Origin: Protula sp. h YS-2021
Lineage: Eukaryota > Annelida > Polychaeta > Sabellida > Serpulidae
Assembly: GCA_949752745.1 (NCBI GenBank)
Contig: OX457031.1
Span: forward strand, 54,054,803 to 54,118,802
DNA length: 64,000 nt
Direction: 5' to 3'
The first letter of the stretch is position 1, and each line of letters begins with the position of its first letter. Made by a program: the position numbers and the translations under genes. Below are positions 47,499 through 56,578 of this stretch, piece after piece. The notes beneath the pieces were generated by a model. It searched no databases. It saw nothing but the letters and a program-made list of their open reading frames with translations, and was not told the DNA's origin.

Positions 47499-47746
47499 GC
47501 GGATGAATACCATTTGGCAGACCAATTAACTTCACCGCTAGATGTCTCTGCTGCGTAGCAGTGCAGCTGTACAACTTCACAACTGTAAGTGAGACATTCA
47601 TATACACAAGTAAAATTCTGCTGAGTCAGCAATTTTAACATTTTGGAAACAAGTTTGAACAAGTTACACACCATATTTTGATTACATGGAAGTAGCATAA
47701 AAGCATGAGTGAAACATGTCAACTAGTCAACTAGTGATACATTCTG
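47499..47746 (+). repeat. Subterminal inverted repeat, left copy (promoter region of pPolB)
   Basis: Inverted and near-identical to 61959-62203. It contains the Maf-type palindrome TGCTGAGTCAGCA (47619-47631) and a conserved stretch ending in ACTAGTCAACTAGT. It places the same upstream region before the first genes of both arms. Confidence 0.88.
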
Positions 47747-47757
47747 CTGAGTCAACA
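47745..47757 (+). promoter_or_regulatory. Maf/AP-1-type site upstream of the pPolB TATA box
   Basis: TGCTGAGTCAACA lies 14 bp before TATAAAAG. It matches a Maf recognition or AP-1 element; function inferred. Confidence 0.5.
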
Positions 47758-47771
47758 CACCATTGTAGTGG

Positions 47772-47779
47772 TATAAAAG
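47772..47779 (+). promoter_or_regulatory. TATA box of pPolB
   Basis: TATAAAAG lies 59 bp before the ATG at 47839, so the more upstream in-frame ATG at 47716 is unlikely to be in the mRNA. Confidence 0.75.
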
Positions 47780-47838
47780 GAAGAGTGAAACGTATATTTT
47801 ACTTCATTTCAGTTCCAGCAGTTGAAGAAGCAACAACG

Positions 47839-50800
47839 ATGGCAACAGTCTACTGTCATGATTGTGATGTGACATTTCCATCTCTGGAATTGTTCGTGAC
47901 ACATACATGCAAACCAGCTAGGTTGAAACGTGCTCATGAAGAGCTTGTTGAGCAGATTGAAGCCAAGAGACGAAAAACCGTACAAGATGGTGTTGACAGA
48001 CCTGATCCAGTCCTCTGCTGTAAATGCACCAAGATATTTTCATCTTTGGATGCATTTGAGACACATGCATGTGCTGAGATGGAAAATGTGTCTCATGAAG
48101 AACAAAGAAAGAAAGAGACAGGACAAATAGGCAGAGGCAGAAGAGTGAGTCTTGGTGAAAACGCGCAGGAAAGACGGTTTGAGCCTGAAGATGGATCGGA
48201 TTTGCTACTCGAAATGCGACAACAAGAGAATAGAAGCAAGAGACATTTGCTAGAAACGTTAAACCGTGGTATGAAATGGTACATTGTGGTACATGCACGC
48301 TTCAAGAAAATGACACCAAATGTTGAAGGCGTGATGGTAGAACAAGTGGATAATGCCTTCATCAGTAGTCCAACGTATGCAGCATACAATCCAACAGATA
48401 TTGAGAAGGACTTGCCAGAAGCCTATAAAGAATTGTTTACTAGGTTTGATGAACATGAGCGACAAGGCTCTGGCTGGGTGTTGGATAACATATTATTCAT
48501 TGAAGTGCATACAGCGACGTCAGCGCCACTGGAAGCGAGCAGTTTTATCCCACTGCCAAAGAAAGTACAGAGTACAAAAGGTGTGTTAAACATTCAGAAT
48601 AAAGACAACAAGTGCTTCTTATGGTCTGTACTGGCTCACCTTCACCCTTCAACTAGCGATAACCCACAGCGTGTACATCAATACAAGCTATTTGAGAACG
48701 AATTGAAGGTGGAAGGCATGACATTTCCAACACCGATTACAGACATTCCAAAGTTTGAAAAGGAGAATGATGTGTCCATTAACGTGTTTGGATATGAACA
48801 TGATGTCGTTGTTCCCATACAACTCAGTCGAAACACCAGCGCCAACAGCGCCAGAGAAATCAATTTGCTTTTGATTAGCAATGACAAGACAAGACATTAC
48901 TGCCTCATCAAGAATTTCAGCAGACTGATGGCTTATCGATCAAAGCATAAGGCTACAGCATTTTATTGTTTCAACTGTCTTCATGGGTTTATGCGACAAG
49001 ATCTGTTAGACAAGCATCGTTAAGTGTGTGGCAAGCATGGCGCACAACGTTTATCATTTCCCAAGGAACCCTTCATCAAGTTCAAGAATGTAGCCAAACA
49101 ACAGCGAGCGCCGTTTGTCATTTATGCAGACTTTGAATGTTTCACGAAAAAGCATGAAGGAGACAAGTATCAACATCATCGTCCAAACAGCTTTGCCTAC
49201 GTGGTTGTCAGCCAGTATGAGACACGTGCTCCAGTCCTGTATCGAGGCGATAATGCCGTGAAAGTCTTTTTAGACCATATGGTATATGAACGTGATCGTA
49301 TTGTGCATGGTCTACAGCAGAAAAAGAAAATGGTCATGACTTGTGAAGATGAAGAGCATTATAAGAACGCCACAGATTGCTACATTTGTCATGAGCCTCT
49401 AGGAGCAGATCGTGTGAGAGATCATGATCATATCAATGGCAAATACCGCGGAGCTGCACATAATGAATGCAATTTACAATTTCGATTTCGAAAGGATAAG
49501 CAGGATGTTGAAGATTCTTTCATCATTCCTGTGTTTTTCCACAATTTACGAGGCTATGACAGCCATTTGATCATGGAAGAAATTGGAAAGTTCAAAAATG
49601 AAACCATTACAGTCATTCCCAACACCGTTGAGAAATATATTGCATTCACCATGAGCAATCTGAAATTTACAGACAGCTTTCAGTTCATGAGTACTTCTCT
49701 ACAGAAGCTGGTATCCAACCTGGCAGCAGAAGGGAAAGACAATTTTTATAACATGACGTCACACATTCACGATAGCGACCAACAAGATTTACTGTTGAGA
49801 AAGGGAGTGTACCCTTATGATTACGTGGATGAGGCATCCAAGTTTGCTGAAGCACAACTGCCGTCCAAAGACAAGTTTTACAGTCTACTCAGTGAAGAAG
49901 ACATTAGCGATGAGGATTATGCGCATGCGCAGAAGGTGTGGGAGACATTCCACTGTACTACATTTGGTGAATACCATGACTTGTACCTGAAATCAGATGT
50001 GTTGCTGCTGGCTGACGTGTTTGAAAACTTTCGTCACGTATGTCTCAACACGTATGAATTAGATCCTGCTCACTACTATACAGCGCCAGGACTGTCGTGG
50101 GATGCCATGTTGAAAGCGACAAAGGTGAAATTGGAATTGATCAACGACATTGACATGTACCAAATGGTTGAACAAGGTTTACGTGGAGGAATATCTGTCA
50201 TCACACACAAGTATGCGAAAGCAAATAACCCCTACGTAGCAGATTACGATCCCTTGAAACCGACCAACTACTTGACGTACCTGGATGCAAACAACTTGTA
50301 TGGCTGGGCTATGTCGCAAAGCATGCCGGAAAGTGGATTTATGTGGGTGAGCGAGCCAGAATCCATTGACTTTATGGATGTGGATGAAGATGACGAGATT
50401 GGATACATTTTAGAAGTGGATTTGGAATACCCATATTCAATCCATGATCATCATAATCACTACCCAGTGGCTCCAGAACGGAAATGTGTGAAAGTGGGAG
50501 AATTGTCAAAACATAGTCAGAAGCTACGGAAAGATCTAGACATGAAAAGCAAGCCTAGTGAAAAGCTCATTCCCAACTTGTGTGACAAGAAGAAATATGT
50601 GCTTCATTATAGAAATTTACAGCAATATGTCTCACTGGGATTGAAAGTCACGAAGGTGCATCGTGCCATCATGTTTGCACAGAGCAAATGGTTGGCAAAA
50701 TACATCTCCTTGAACACAGAAAAGAGAAAGTTGGCTAAGAACCCGTTTGAGAAAGACTTCTTCAAATTGATGAACAACTCGGTGTTTGGCAAAACCATGG

Positions 50801-51525
50801 AAAATGTAAGAAAGCGCATCAATGTGGAACTTGTTCACCAGGAAAAGCGGTTCAAGAAACTTGTGGCCAAACCTTCCTTCCACAAATTTAGAATTTTCAA
50901 CGAAGATTTGACCGCGGTACATTTGCGCAAAGTGGATCTGCTTCTGGATAAACCCATTCAAGTTGGGTTCACCATTCTCGACCTCAGCAAAGTGCTCATG
51001 TTCCACTTTCATTACAACTACATCATGACCAAGTATCCCGACGCCAAACTCTTGTTCAGCGACACCGACAGTCTATGTTATGACATAGAAACGGAAGATA
51101 TCTACAAAGACATGCAGGAAGATGCCGACTTGTTCGACACAAGTGACTATCCCCCAGATCATTTCCTGCATTCCAACGTGAACAAGAAAGTGCTTGGGAA
51201 AATGAAAGATGAGACGGCGGGCATTCCCATTGAAGAGTTTGTTGGACTTCGGCCGAAAATGTATAGTATGATATATGGTGGGAAAGAAAAACGTACGGCT
51301 AAAGGCATCACTCGCGCGTGTCAAAGACGGATGAAACATCAGCAGTATAGAGACAGTTTGTTCAACCAAACGCAAACGATGACTACAGGGCACATCATTC
51401 GAAGTCATGACCACCAGATTTTCTCGGAGAAGTTGAGGAAAGTGGCTCTCTCTCCCTTTGATGATAAGCGATATGTGATGAGTGATGGCTATTCCACTTT
51501 GGCGCATGGGCATTACAGTATATAA
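47839..51525 (+). pseudogene. POLB: Protein-primed family B DNA polymerase, one in-frame stop
   Basis: Two frames in register (to 49023 and from 49024) form one polymerase of about 1,228 codons, broken by TAA at 49021-49023 (codon 395). The start at 47839 follows a TATA box. The N-terminal part has two Cys-His finger-like motifs (CHDCDVTF, CCKCTKIF) and the family's GSGWVLD and NIQNKDNKCFLWSV blocks. The C-terminal part has exonuclease motifs (YADFECF, HNLRGYDSHL, KSDVLLLADV), an HNH-like motif (CYICHEPL, RDHDHINGKYRGAAH), and polymerase motifs LDANNLYGW, MNNSVFGKTMEN and SDTDSL, then RPKMYS. It would replicate the element from a protein primer. The stop falls at the end of a Cys-His motif before the exonuclease domain. 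Readthrough, or a C-terminal product starting inside, cannot be excluded. Confidence 0.93.
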
Positions 51526-51526
51526 G
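51519..51526 (+). promoter_or_regulatory. TATA box overlapping the pPolB stop codon
   Basis: TATATAAG contains the pPolB TAA at 51523-51525 and lies 54 bp before the ATG of the PC4-like gene at 51581. Confidence 0.65.
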
Positions 51527-51580
51527 GGGGAGACACTTCAACTTTAGAGTCAGTTGAGGTGTGAACACTGAAGCGTCAAC

Positions 51581-51925
51581 ATGAAAAGATCTGCAACAAC
51601 GGATATGGATACTCTAGCAGATACGGTGAAAGACATGAAAGTGAAACATTCTGATACTACCATTAAGAAATTAAAAGTGGAGATAGCACCAACACCACAG
51701 TCGTGGGATGGAATGCTTTCTCTAGGCAATGGAAAGTATATCAAGATTATGAAACAAAGTAATGAAGTTGTGGTGAACATTCGCAAATACCTCAGAGATG
51801 AGGGGACTGGAAAAAACCGTCCAACGAAAAAGGGAATTTTGCTGACAATACCTGAATGGAAAATGCTGAAGAAGCAGGTGAAAGAAGTGGATAAAAGGCT
51901 TCGCAGACAAGACGACAAGTCATAA
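51581..51925 (+). CDS. PC4/SUB1-like single-strand DNA-binding protein, 114 aa
   Basis: Residues about 47-110 match the PC4 (SUB1) fold pattern: LSLGNGKYIKIMKQSNEVVV, NIRKYLRDEG, then PTKKGILLTIPEWKMLKKQV. In that family a beta sheet plus helix binds single-stranded DNA, and PC4 acts in transcription and repair. A Lys/Thr-rich N-terminal tail precedes the domain. The gene follows pPolB with its own TATA box and could assist replication or late transcription; that role is inferred. It is the clearest member of a PC4-like family in this element. Confidence 0.82.
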   Translation: MKRSATTDMDTLADTVKDMKVKHSDTTIKKLKVEIAPTPQSWDGMLSLGNGKYIKIMKQSNEVVVNIRKYLRDEGTGKNRPTKKGILLTIPEWKMLKKQVKEVDKRLRRQDDKS

Positions 51926-51937
51926 CAAGGTAAAAAC

Positions 51938-52309
51938 ATGAATGCACTCATGCTGAACGGTGGTGTTTACCTTACTGTCAATGAGAGGAATGAAGTGATA
52001 CTAGATTCTAAGACAAGTTATCATCGGTTTAAACCTGAAGTGTGGAAAGACTTTAAAAACATACCGCTTGAAGCTGGGTTTAAACGCAGACTTGAAAATA
52101 AAGTGGAAGTGACGGTGGCTGAATATGATTCTAACATACGTGTAGAAATCTGTAGAAATCTTTTACAGGATTATCCAGAGGATTATAAGGGAGTTGTGCC
52201 AGATACACCATATACAGATTTGATCATCTTTGATATCAAGAACTGGCGCGCAGTCTTACGATTCCTAGAAGTGATACAACATCCACTCTTCGCCATCTTG
52301 CGAGCATAA
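51938..52309 (+). CDS. PC4-like protein, 123 aa, two diverged repeats
   Basis: Starts 12 bp after the previous gene. Two strand-strand-strand-helix units can be seen: GGVYLTVNERNEVILD leading to FKPEVWKDFKNI, and FKRRLENKVEVTVAEYDSNI leading to LIIFDIKNWRAVLRFLEVI. Both follow the PC4 pattern of basic strand, aromatic strand, then xW helix. The resemblance is structural in pattern and weak in sequence, so function is inferred. Its TAA lies in a CATAAAAAA stretch before the next gene. Confidence 0.6.
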   Translation: MNALMLNGGVYLTVNERNEVILDSKTSYHRFKPEVWKDFKNIPLEAGFKRRLENKVEVTVAEYDSNIRVEICRNLLQDYPEDYKGVVPDTPYTDLIIFDIKNWRAVLRFLEVIQHPLFAILRA

Positions 52310-52364
52310 AAAACGTCTTTGCAGACAAGGAGACAGCTCATAGTTCATCTGACTGCTGGACGAG

Positions 52365-52706
52365 ATGGAAGACTTTTTAACGGAATATAAACCAATTACG
52401 CATGGGTTCTCATATCTGAGAAACGAATATGATGACATTGTGCTAAGACATTTTGGACAGTATCTCGTCCTATCACTTGATGACCAATCCGTGTTGAAAG
52501 ACCATCTAGAGAAGTTCAGGATACCTGGCTTTCTCCTGACAGTCTCAAATGAATTAGAAGTGCGTGTGACTGAGAACTGCTTAGACGTGTTTATACAATT
52601 TCGCCAATATGACGAGCTTACAGAAAACTATGATTACATCACCCTCAACACAGTGGAATGGAACGCGTTGTTACAAGCATTGGATTGGAAAGAACCTAAC
52701 GCTTGA
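52365..52706 (+). CDS. PC4-like protein, 113 aa, two diverged repeats
   Basis: The second repeat is clear: LTVSNELEVRVTENCLDVFI then YDYITLNTVEWNALLQALDW, parallel to the PC4-like gene at 51581. The first repeat (DIVLRHFGQYLVLSLDDQS) is more degenerate. The start ATG at 52365 is preceded by a TATA-like CATAAAAAA at 52305. Its 3' end overlaps the frame of the next member. Confidence 0.6.
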   Translation: MEDFLTEYKPITHGFSYLRNEYDDIVLRHFGQYLVLSLDDQSVLKDHLEKFRIPGFLLTVSNELEVRVTENCLDVFIQFRQYDELTENYDYITLNTVEWNALLQALDWKEPNA

Positions 52707-52980
52707 ATTCAAAGAAACAGAAATATGGCTTACACGAGGCACCAAATCCATTGAGCTGACACAACCTATGCGTGTGATGGACATAAATGAAGAAGGATAT
52801 GAACTGAAACTGTCTGAACATGTAACTGTGAAAGTGATAAAGTTTGGTGATGTGTGTTATGTGAGCTTTCATAGCATTTACAAATACGGGTATAATGTCT
52901 ATGATACCTATATCAATTTAGATTCTAATGAATGGTATTCATTGATGAATGTATTGAAAAATGAATGTGTTTGTAAATAA
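52609..52980 (+). CDS. PC4-like protein, last of the rightward run
   Basis: The frame overlaps the preceding gene and ends at 52980. The conserved part begins around 52699 (LTLEFKETEIWLTRG) and includes YELKLSEHVTVKVIKFGDVC then YINLDSNEWYSLMNVL, again the PC4-like pattern. The start is unclear: the ATG at 52609 lies inside the previous gene, while those at 52768 and 52777 would leave only the second repeat. Its TAA is part of AATAAA (52976-52981), a likely polyadenylation signal. Confidence 0.55.
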   Translation: MTSLQKTMITSPSTQWNGTRCYKHWIGKNLTLEFKETEIWLTRGTKSIELTQPMRVMDINEEGYELKLSEHVTVKVIKFGDVCYVSFHSIYKYGYNVYDTYINLDSNEWYSLMNVLKNECVCK

Positions 52981-52981
52981 A
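52976..52981 (+). terminator. Polyadenylation signal overlapping the last rightward stop codon
   Basis: AATAAA includes the stop TAA at 52978-52980. Further AATAAA copies follow in the AT-rich repeats, e.g. near 53058 and 53214. Confidence 0.5.
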
Positions 52982-53447
52982 AAGTTTGTAAATAGTGTAA
53001 ATAGACTTTGTAGTTAAGAGTTTGTAGTTAAGAATTTTGTAAATAGTGTAAATAGTGTAAATAAAAGTTTGTAAATAGTGTAAATAGAATTTGTAGTTAA
53101 GAATTTGTAAATAGTGTAAATAGCGTTTGTAGTTAAGAGTTTGTAAATAGTGTTTGTAAACTTTGTAAATAGTGTTTGTAGTTAAGAATTTGTAAATAAA
53201 CGTATGTACAACACAATAAACAAGACAGTTGTTTGAAACTTGATTTGTTTTATTTAACAACAACAACAACTTAACTAATATAACAACAACAACAACTTAA
53301 CTAATATAACAACAACAACAACAACAACTTAACTAATATAACAACAACAACTTAACTAATATAACAACAACAACAACTTAACTAATATAACAACAACAAC
53401 TTAACTAATATAACAACAACAACTTAACTAATATAACAACAACAACA
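52981..53447. repeat. AT-rich tandem repeats between the converging gene blocks
   Basis: At 52981-53200 GTAAATAGTGTAAATAG and TTTGTAGTTAAGA units alternate. At 53255-53450 AACAACAACAACTTAACTAATAT recurs about eight times with variable CAA number. A minus-strand AATAAA (53237-53242) downstream of the protease stop may end leftward transcripts. No gene is present. Confidence 0.85.
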
Positions 53448-53885
53448 TTAATAAAACAATGGTTTATAATGTCTATATACAAAATCCTTTACAATAAAAT
53501 CACCATCCTTTCTTTTTAATATATTCACAATATCAAACATACTCTGACCTCGAGCTCTATGCAATATATAATATACACAATAAAAACCACATGACGATGA
53601 TATTGGCGTTTGTAATGATATAGAATTATACATATAGTCATTTCTTAAAAACATGTCTAAACGATCATCGAGAGGGAACAGTCCATAAGAGTCAAAATAT
53701 TCCACAGGGTCTTTATCATAATACACTGCCACCCAATGTTCTCCTGGTTCATCTTGATCGTCTGTGTTGATCACATAGGCGCCGCGTTGTAAAGACGGTA
53801 ACTGGTCCATGGCAAACACGCCTTGAAACAAGTCTTTGGTCATGACATCATGACTCAATATGGCATCAATCTGCTTCGTGTTCAT
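53448..53885 (-). CDS. PRO: Adenain-like cysteine protease, 145 aa
   Basis: The family C5/Ulp1-type order of catalytic residues is visible: His in GEHWVAVYYD, Asp in VEYFDSYG, the Gln loop (SLQTPISSSCG) and Cys in SSSCGFYCVYY. In adenoviruses and Polintons this enzyme matures capsid proteins. Length is short but normal for Polintons. It is the last leftward virion gene; its ATG overlaps the capsid gene's TGA as ATGA (53882-53885). Confidence 0.92.
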   Translation of the reverse strand: MNTKQIDAILSHDVMTKDLFQGVFAMDQLPSLQRGAYVINTDDQDEPGEHWVAVYYDKDPVEYFDSYGLFPLDDRLDMFLRNDYMYNSISLQTPISSSCGFYCVYYILHRARGQSMFDIVNILKRKDGDFIVKDFVYRHYKPLFY

Positions 53886-55255
53886 GACTGGTAGTCGAAT
53901 TGGATGCTGCGATTGGCACTGATCTCAATAATGTTGTCAAATTCAGCATAGACAATGACATTGATTGTAGGTTGCAAAGCCCTAGCAAAGTTCATTTCTA
54001 GCCGCAAATTCCCATGCTTGATCAGGGGGAAATGATCATCACCATCATAATCCGGTGTTAAGTCAAACGAAAATAAAGCATAACCTCTAGGCCAATCTTC
54101 CCGTTTTATAATGGAACTTTTCTCACCATTCAACCGATCAAACGATTTGTAAAGCGTTTCAAAAGCGTTCAGGTATTTGTTCTGTGTAATGTCAAGCTTG
54201 AGAGGTTTGGATAGAACTGGTTCACCATCCGTGTACAGTTGCATATAGTCCAGATTAAAATGATCAAAATTGTATGGATTCCTCAATACTGATCCACCAA
54301 AAGCTTCATTATGAACCAGACCAATGACAATACGATTTGGTAATTGACCCAAAAAGATGTTATCTTTCACAAAAGACTGAAATCCTGCTGGAATGGCCAA
54401 GACTTTACATTCTTTTCTAGTGATGATGATCTTGGCAGGACTTTTCATCAATGCATCTGCATGTCCTAACTGAATACCTGGACTCACCCTCACTTTGCGA
54501 ATGGTTAAAAATGCCTCTTTCACTTCTACCTTATAGGTATTATTTACAGCCATCAATACATAGTCATCTTTTTGTCTATGGAAACGTAATTTCAAACTGA
54601 TGCCATTCGGAAGATACCGATCCTGCTCAAACAAATCTATCCTTAAACCGCCAGTAAGCATAACATCACGGCTAAGACGAGTATGCAAATAACGATGATG
54701 TAAGCCATTATTGCCTTGCTCAGCCAAGTCACCACCGTCGGCATTGACATGAAACCCGGATACATATTGTTCATGATTAGGTCTTTTCACCTCATGACTA
54801 TTCATTGACCCAGCAGTATCCTTGTACATGAGACGCATAGAGCGCTCAGAATGCAGACTTTCTTCCGAATCATGGATGAGATGAGAGATAATGCTGGTAT
54901 AACCATGAGTATTGTTGCTATGCGAAACCAAACGATCATTCAGAAACAATTCAATATTAGACCATAACCCATTAAACACATCATTGATGCAAGAGACATT
55001 ATCATCTGCGCCACACGCTGTTCCATCAGCCTTTAGAATGCGACATACAATATGAAGTTTGCTGTTCTTTAAATCCAGATATTCTTCTGTACTCGCAGGA
55101 ATGTAGAATTCTATTGGAGCGCCTTCTCTAATGCTTGTAAGTGGTTGATAGTCAACATTATAACTTTTCTCTACAGCAGTTTGCGTTGGTGGTACGTGAA
55201 ACCATTCCAATGGAGAAAGACTACATTCACACGAATGATTATGAATGAGAGACAT
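53882..55255 (-). CDS. MCP: Major capsid protein, double jelly-roll, 457 aa
   Basis: The N-terminus (HSCECSLSPLEWFHVPPTQT) and the blocks GAPIEFYIP, YLDLKNSKLHI, VFNGLWSNIELFLND and MYKDTAGSMNSHEV are typical of the Polinton capsid family long annotated as uncharacterised F54H12.2-like proteins. Length fits. In this family it forms the hexons of an icosahedral shell. It lies between the pX-like gene (5 bp gap) and the protease (ATGA overlap). Confidence 0.93.
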   Translation of the reverse strand: MSLIHNHSCECSLSPLEWFHVPPTQTAVEKSYNVDYQPLTSIREGAPIEFYIPASTEEYLDLKNSKLHIVCRILKADGTACGADDNVSCINDVFNGLWSNIELFLNDRLVSHSNNTHGYTSIISHLIHDSEESLHSERSMRLMYKDTAGSMNSHEVKRPNHEQYVSGFHVNADGGDLAEQGNNGLHHRYLHTRLSRDVMLTGGLRIDLFEQDRYLPNGISLKLRFHRQKDDYVLMAVNNTYKVEVKEAFLTIRKVRVSPGIQLGHADALMKSPAKIIITRKECKVLAIPAGFQSFVKDNIFLGQLPNRIVIGLVHNEAFGGSVLRNPYNFDHFNLDYMQLYTDGEPVLSKPLKLDITQNKYLNAFETLYKSFDRLNGEKSSIIKREDWPRGYALFSFDLTPDYDGDDHFPLIKHGNLRLEMNFARALQPTINVIVYAEFDNIIEISANRSIQFDYQS

Positions 55256-55259
55256 GATT

Positions 55260-55601
55260 TCAAAAGATATCTTTGCGATATTTTGATGTTATCCGTCTGG
55301 CTGTTTTTCGTCTTCTGGCACGTTTCGTTGGTTGCATACGCTTTTGTTCACCAAACACACGTTCTGCTACTCGGCCCGTCACATCTTTCGCGACATTCTT
55401 TGCAGCCTTCTTAAGATGTGGCGCAACGATCTTAGCCCCAGCCTTAAGTAGTGGAATAGCTTTGCGAGCCAATGATCCCAGTATGGAACCAATACCATCG
55501 CCATATTGGATTCGCGCTCCTTTGAATCCTGGTAATTCCCCGCCCACTTGACGAAGAAAATGGTTGCGATATGCAGACGGATCGTGTGTATAAGCTTTCA
55601 T
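55260..55601 (-). CDS. Adenovirus pX-like basic, membrane-active-type virion protein, 113 aa
   Basis: A Gly/Ala-rich amphipathic stretch (GDGIGSILGSLARKAIPLLK) is followed by Lys-rich helices and a very basic tail (KRARRRKTARR). Similar small proteins sit beside the capsid genes of Polintons and are compared with adenovirus core protein pX. A role in DNA condensation or membrane disruption is inferred. Its ATG overlaps the penton TGA (ATGA, 55598-55601). Confidence 0.75.
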   Translation of the reverse strand: MKAYTHDPSAYRNHFLRQVGGELPGFKGARIQYGDGIGSILGSLARKAIPLLKAGAKIVAPHLKKAAKNVAKDVTGRVAERVFGEQKRMQPTKRARRRKTARRITSKYRKDIF

Positions 55602-56356
55602 ATTGCTTTTGGTCGAAAATGAAGTTTACAGATCACCTTTCCAGTTTGAAATGGAACATTATGGCCTGTGTCGTCCTTAATATTCATTTCTATCACGTCA
55701 AATTTGGACGTGTTTACAGGAACATAATGCGGTTCGCCGTACGTTTTCATGATAATGTCACCATCATGGCCTTGTATGCCAACAGAACGTAGTAACGGCA
55801 CATAATAATCACCAACAACTTGTGGTTCACAAATGCTACAATACACATACAGTGTATAAAACCCCTGTTTCACATCCGCTTTATGTTCAGCTGTACATGT
55901 TTCAGTATACCATTGCTCTGGGATAAATCCTAAAATCTCAGCTAATCCAGTGGAAAAAGACACTTCATAGCCATAATCGAGAAATAGAAACACACGTCGT
56001 CTAATTTTATCATACTTTAGTCGAATAGCTTCTGTAAGTTTCAGAGCATTAGTCGCTTCTTCATTGACTGCCTCACATAGTTCTTGTATGGTTCTATAGT
56101 ACCCATAAGGAATATTGAGAGTGCTAAGAATAGGATCATCGAATAGTTCTTGTCGATACTGAATAGAATAGTCCATGCCCTGTCTCATCGTTGTCCATGT
56201 ATGTGGATATTGAATTTCAGCTAAAGCCACTTCATATTTTCCATTCAGATAGATGGTTCGAGGCATACGAATTTGATAATTCGAAGCCTTGTTGTTGGGA
56301 TAATAGGTCATACTCGCATTGCTAGGCAAAGTAATGTAAAAGCTTGTCGACTCCAT
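55598..56356 (-). CDS. mCP: Penton (minor capsid) protein, 252 aa
   Basis: The pattern FYITLPSNASMTYYPNNKAS, then YEVALAEIQYPHTW, LCEAVNEE, LAEILGF and YVYCSICEPQVVGD, is the standard Polinton minor capsid protein, predicted single jelly-roll, which forms the five-fold vertices. Length is normal. It starts 12 bp after the small lipid-anchor-like gene. Confidence 0.9.
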   Translation of the reverse strand: MESTSFYITLPSNASMTYYPNNKASNYQIRMPRTIYLNGKYEVALAEIQYPHTWTTMRQGMDYSIQYRQELFDDPILSTLNIPYGYYRTIQELCEAVNEEATNALKLTEAIRLKYDKIRRRVFLFLDYGYEVSFSTGLAEILGFIPEQWYTETCTAEHKADVKQGFYTLYVYCSICEPQVVGDYYVPLLRSVGIQGHDGDIIMKTYGEPHYVPVNTSKFDVIEMNIKDDTGHNVPFQTGKVICKLHFRPKAI

Positions 56357-56368
56357 GATGGATGGGAA

Positions 56369-56578
56369 CTAAATGGTATAGGTGCGTTGACGTTGTCTAT
56401 ATACTTCACGATAGCGCGCGCCATTCGACCAAGTATGCCAAATCTCATCCTCATTCACATGGTCTTTTATTTCTCCTTCACAACACGCGCTTGTACATCT
56501 TATTTTTACAGGAATAGTTGGTTTATCTTCTTGGCAACAACAACATAGCTCTTTCAGCCATGTTAAAAATTTTCCCAT
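56369..56578 (-). CDS. Small Cys-rich protein with myristoylation-like N-terminus, 69 aa
   Basis: It begins MGKFLTWLKELCCCCQEDKP: Gly2 and Thr6 fit an N-myristoylation signal, and four consecutive Cys could be palmitoylated. A further Cys cluster (IRCTSACCEG) follows, then a basic Tyr/Arg tail. It overlaps the preceding gene by 16 bp and precedes penton. The family is not recognised; a membrane-anchored virion or assembly role is a guess from these signals. Confidence 0.65.
   Translation of the reverse strand: MGKFLTWLKELCCCCQEDKPTIPVKIRCTSACCEGEIKDHVNEDEIWHTWSNGARYREVYRQRQRTYTI

Noticed and set aside
47716..47838. Upstream in-frame ATG as pPolB start
   Set aside because: It precedes the TATA box, and the same MSTSQLVIHS reading appears at 61989 only because of the subterminal inverted repeat.
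47716..51525. Two separate genes for the polymerase halves
   Set aside because: The halves are in the same frame with nothing between them but one TAA, there is no ATG at the second start, and the family has them as one protein.
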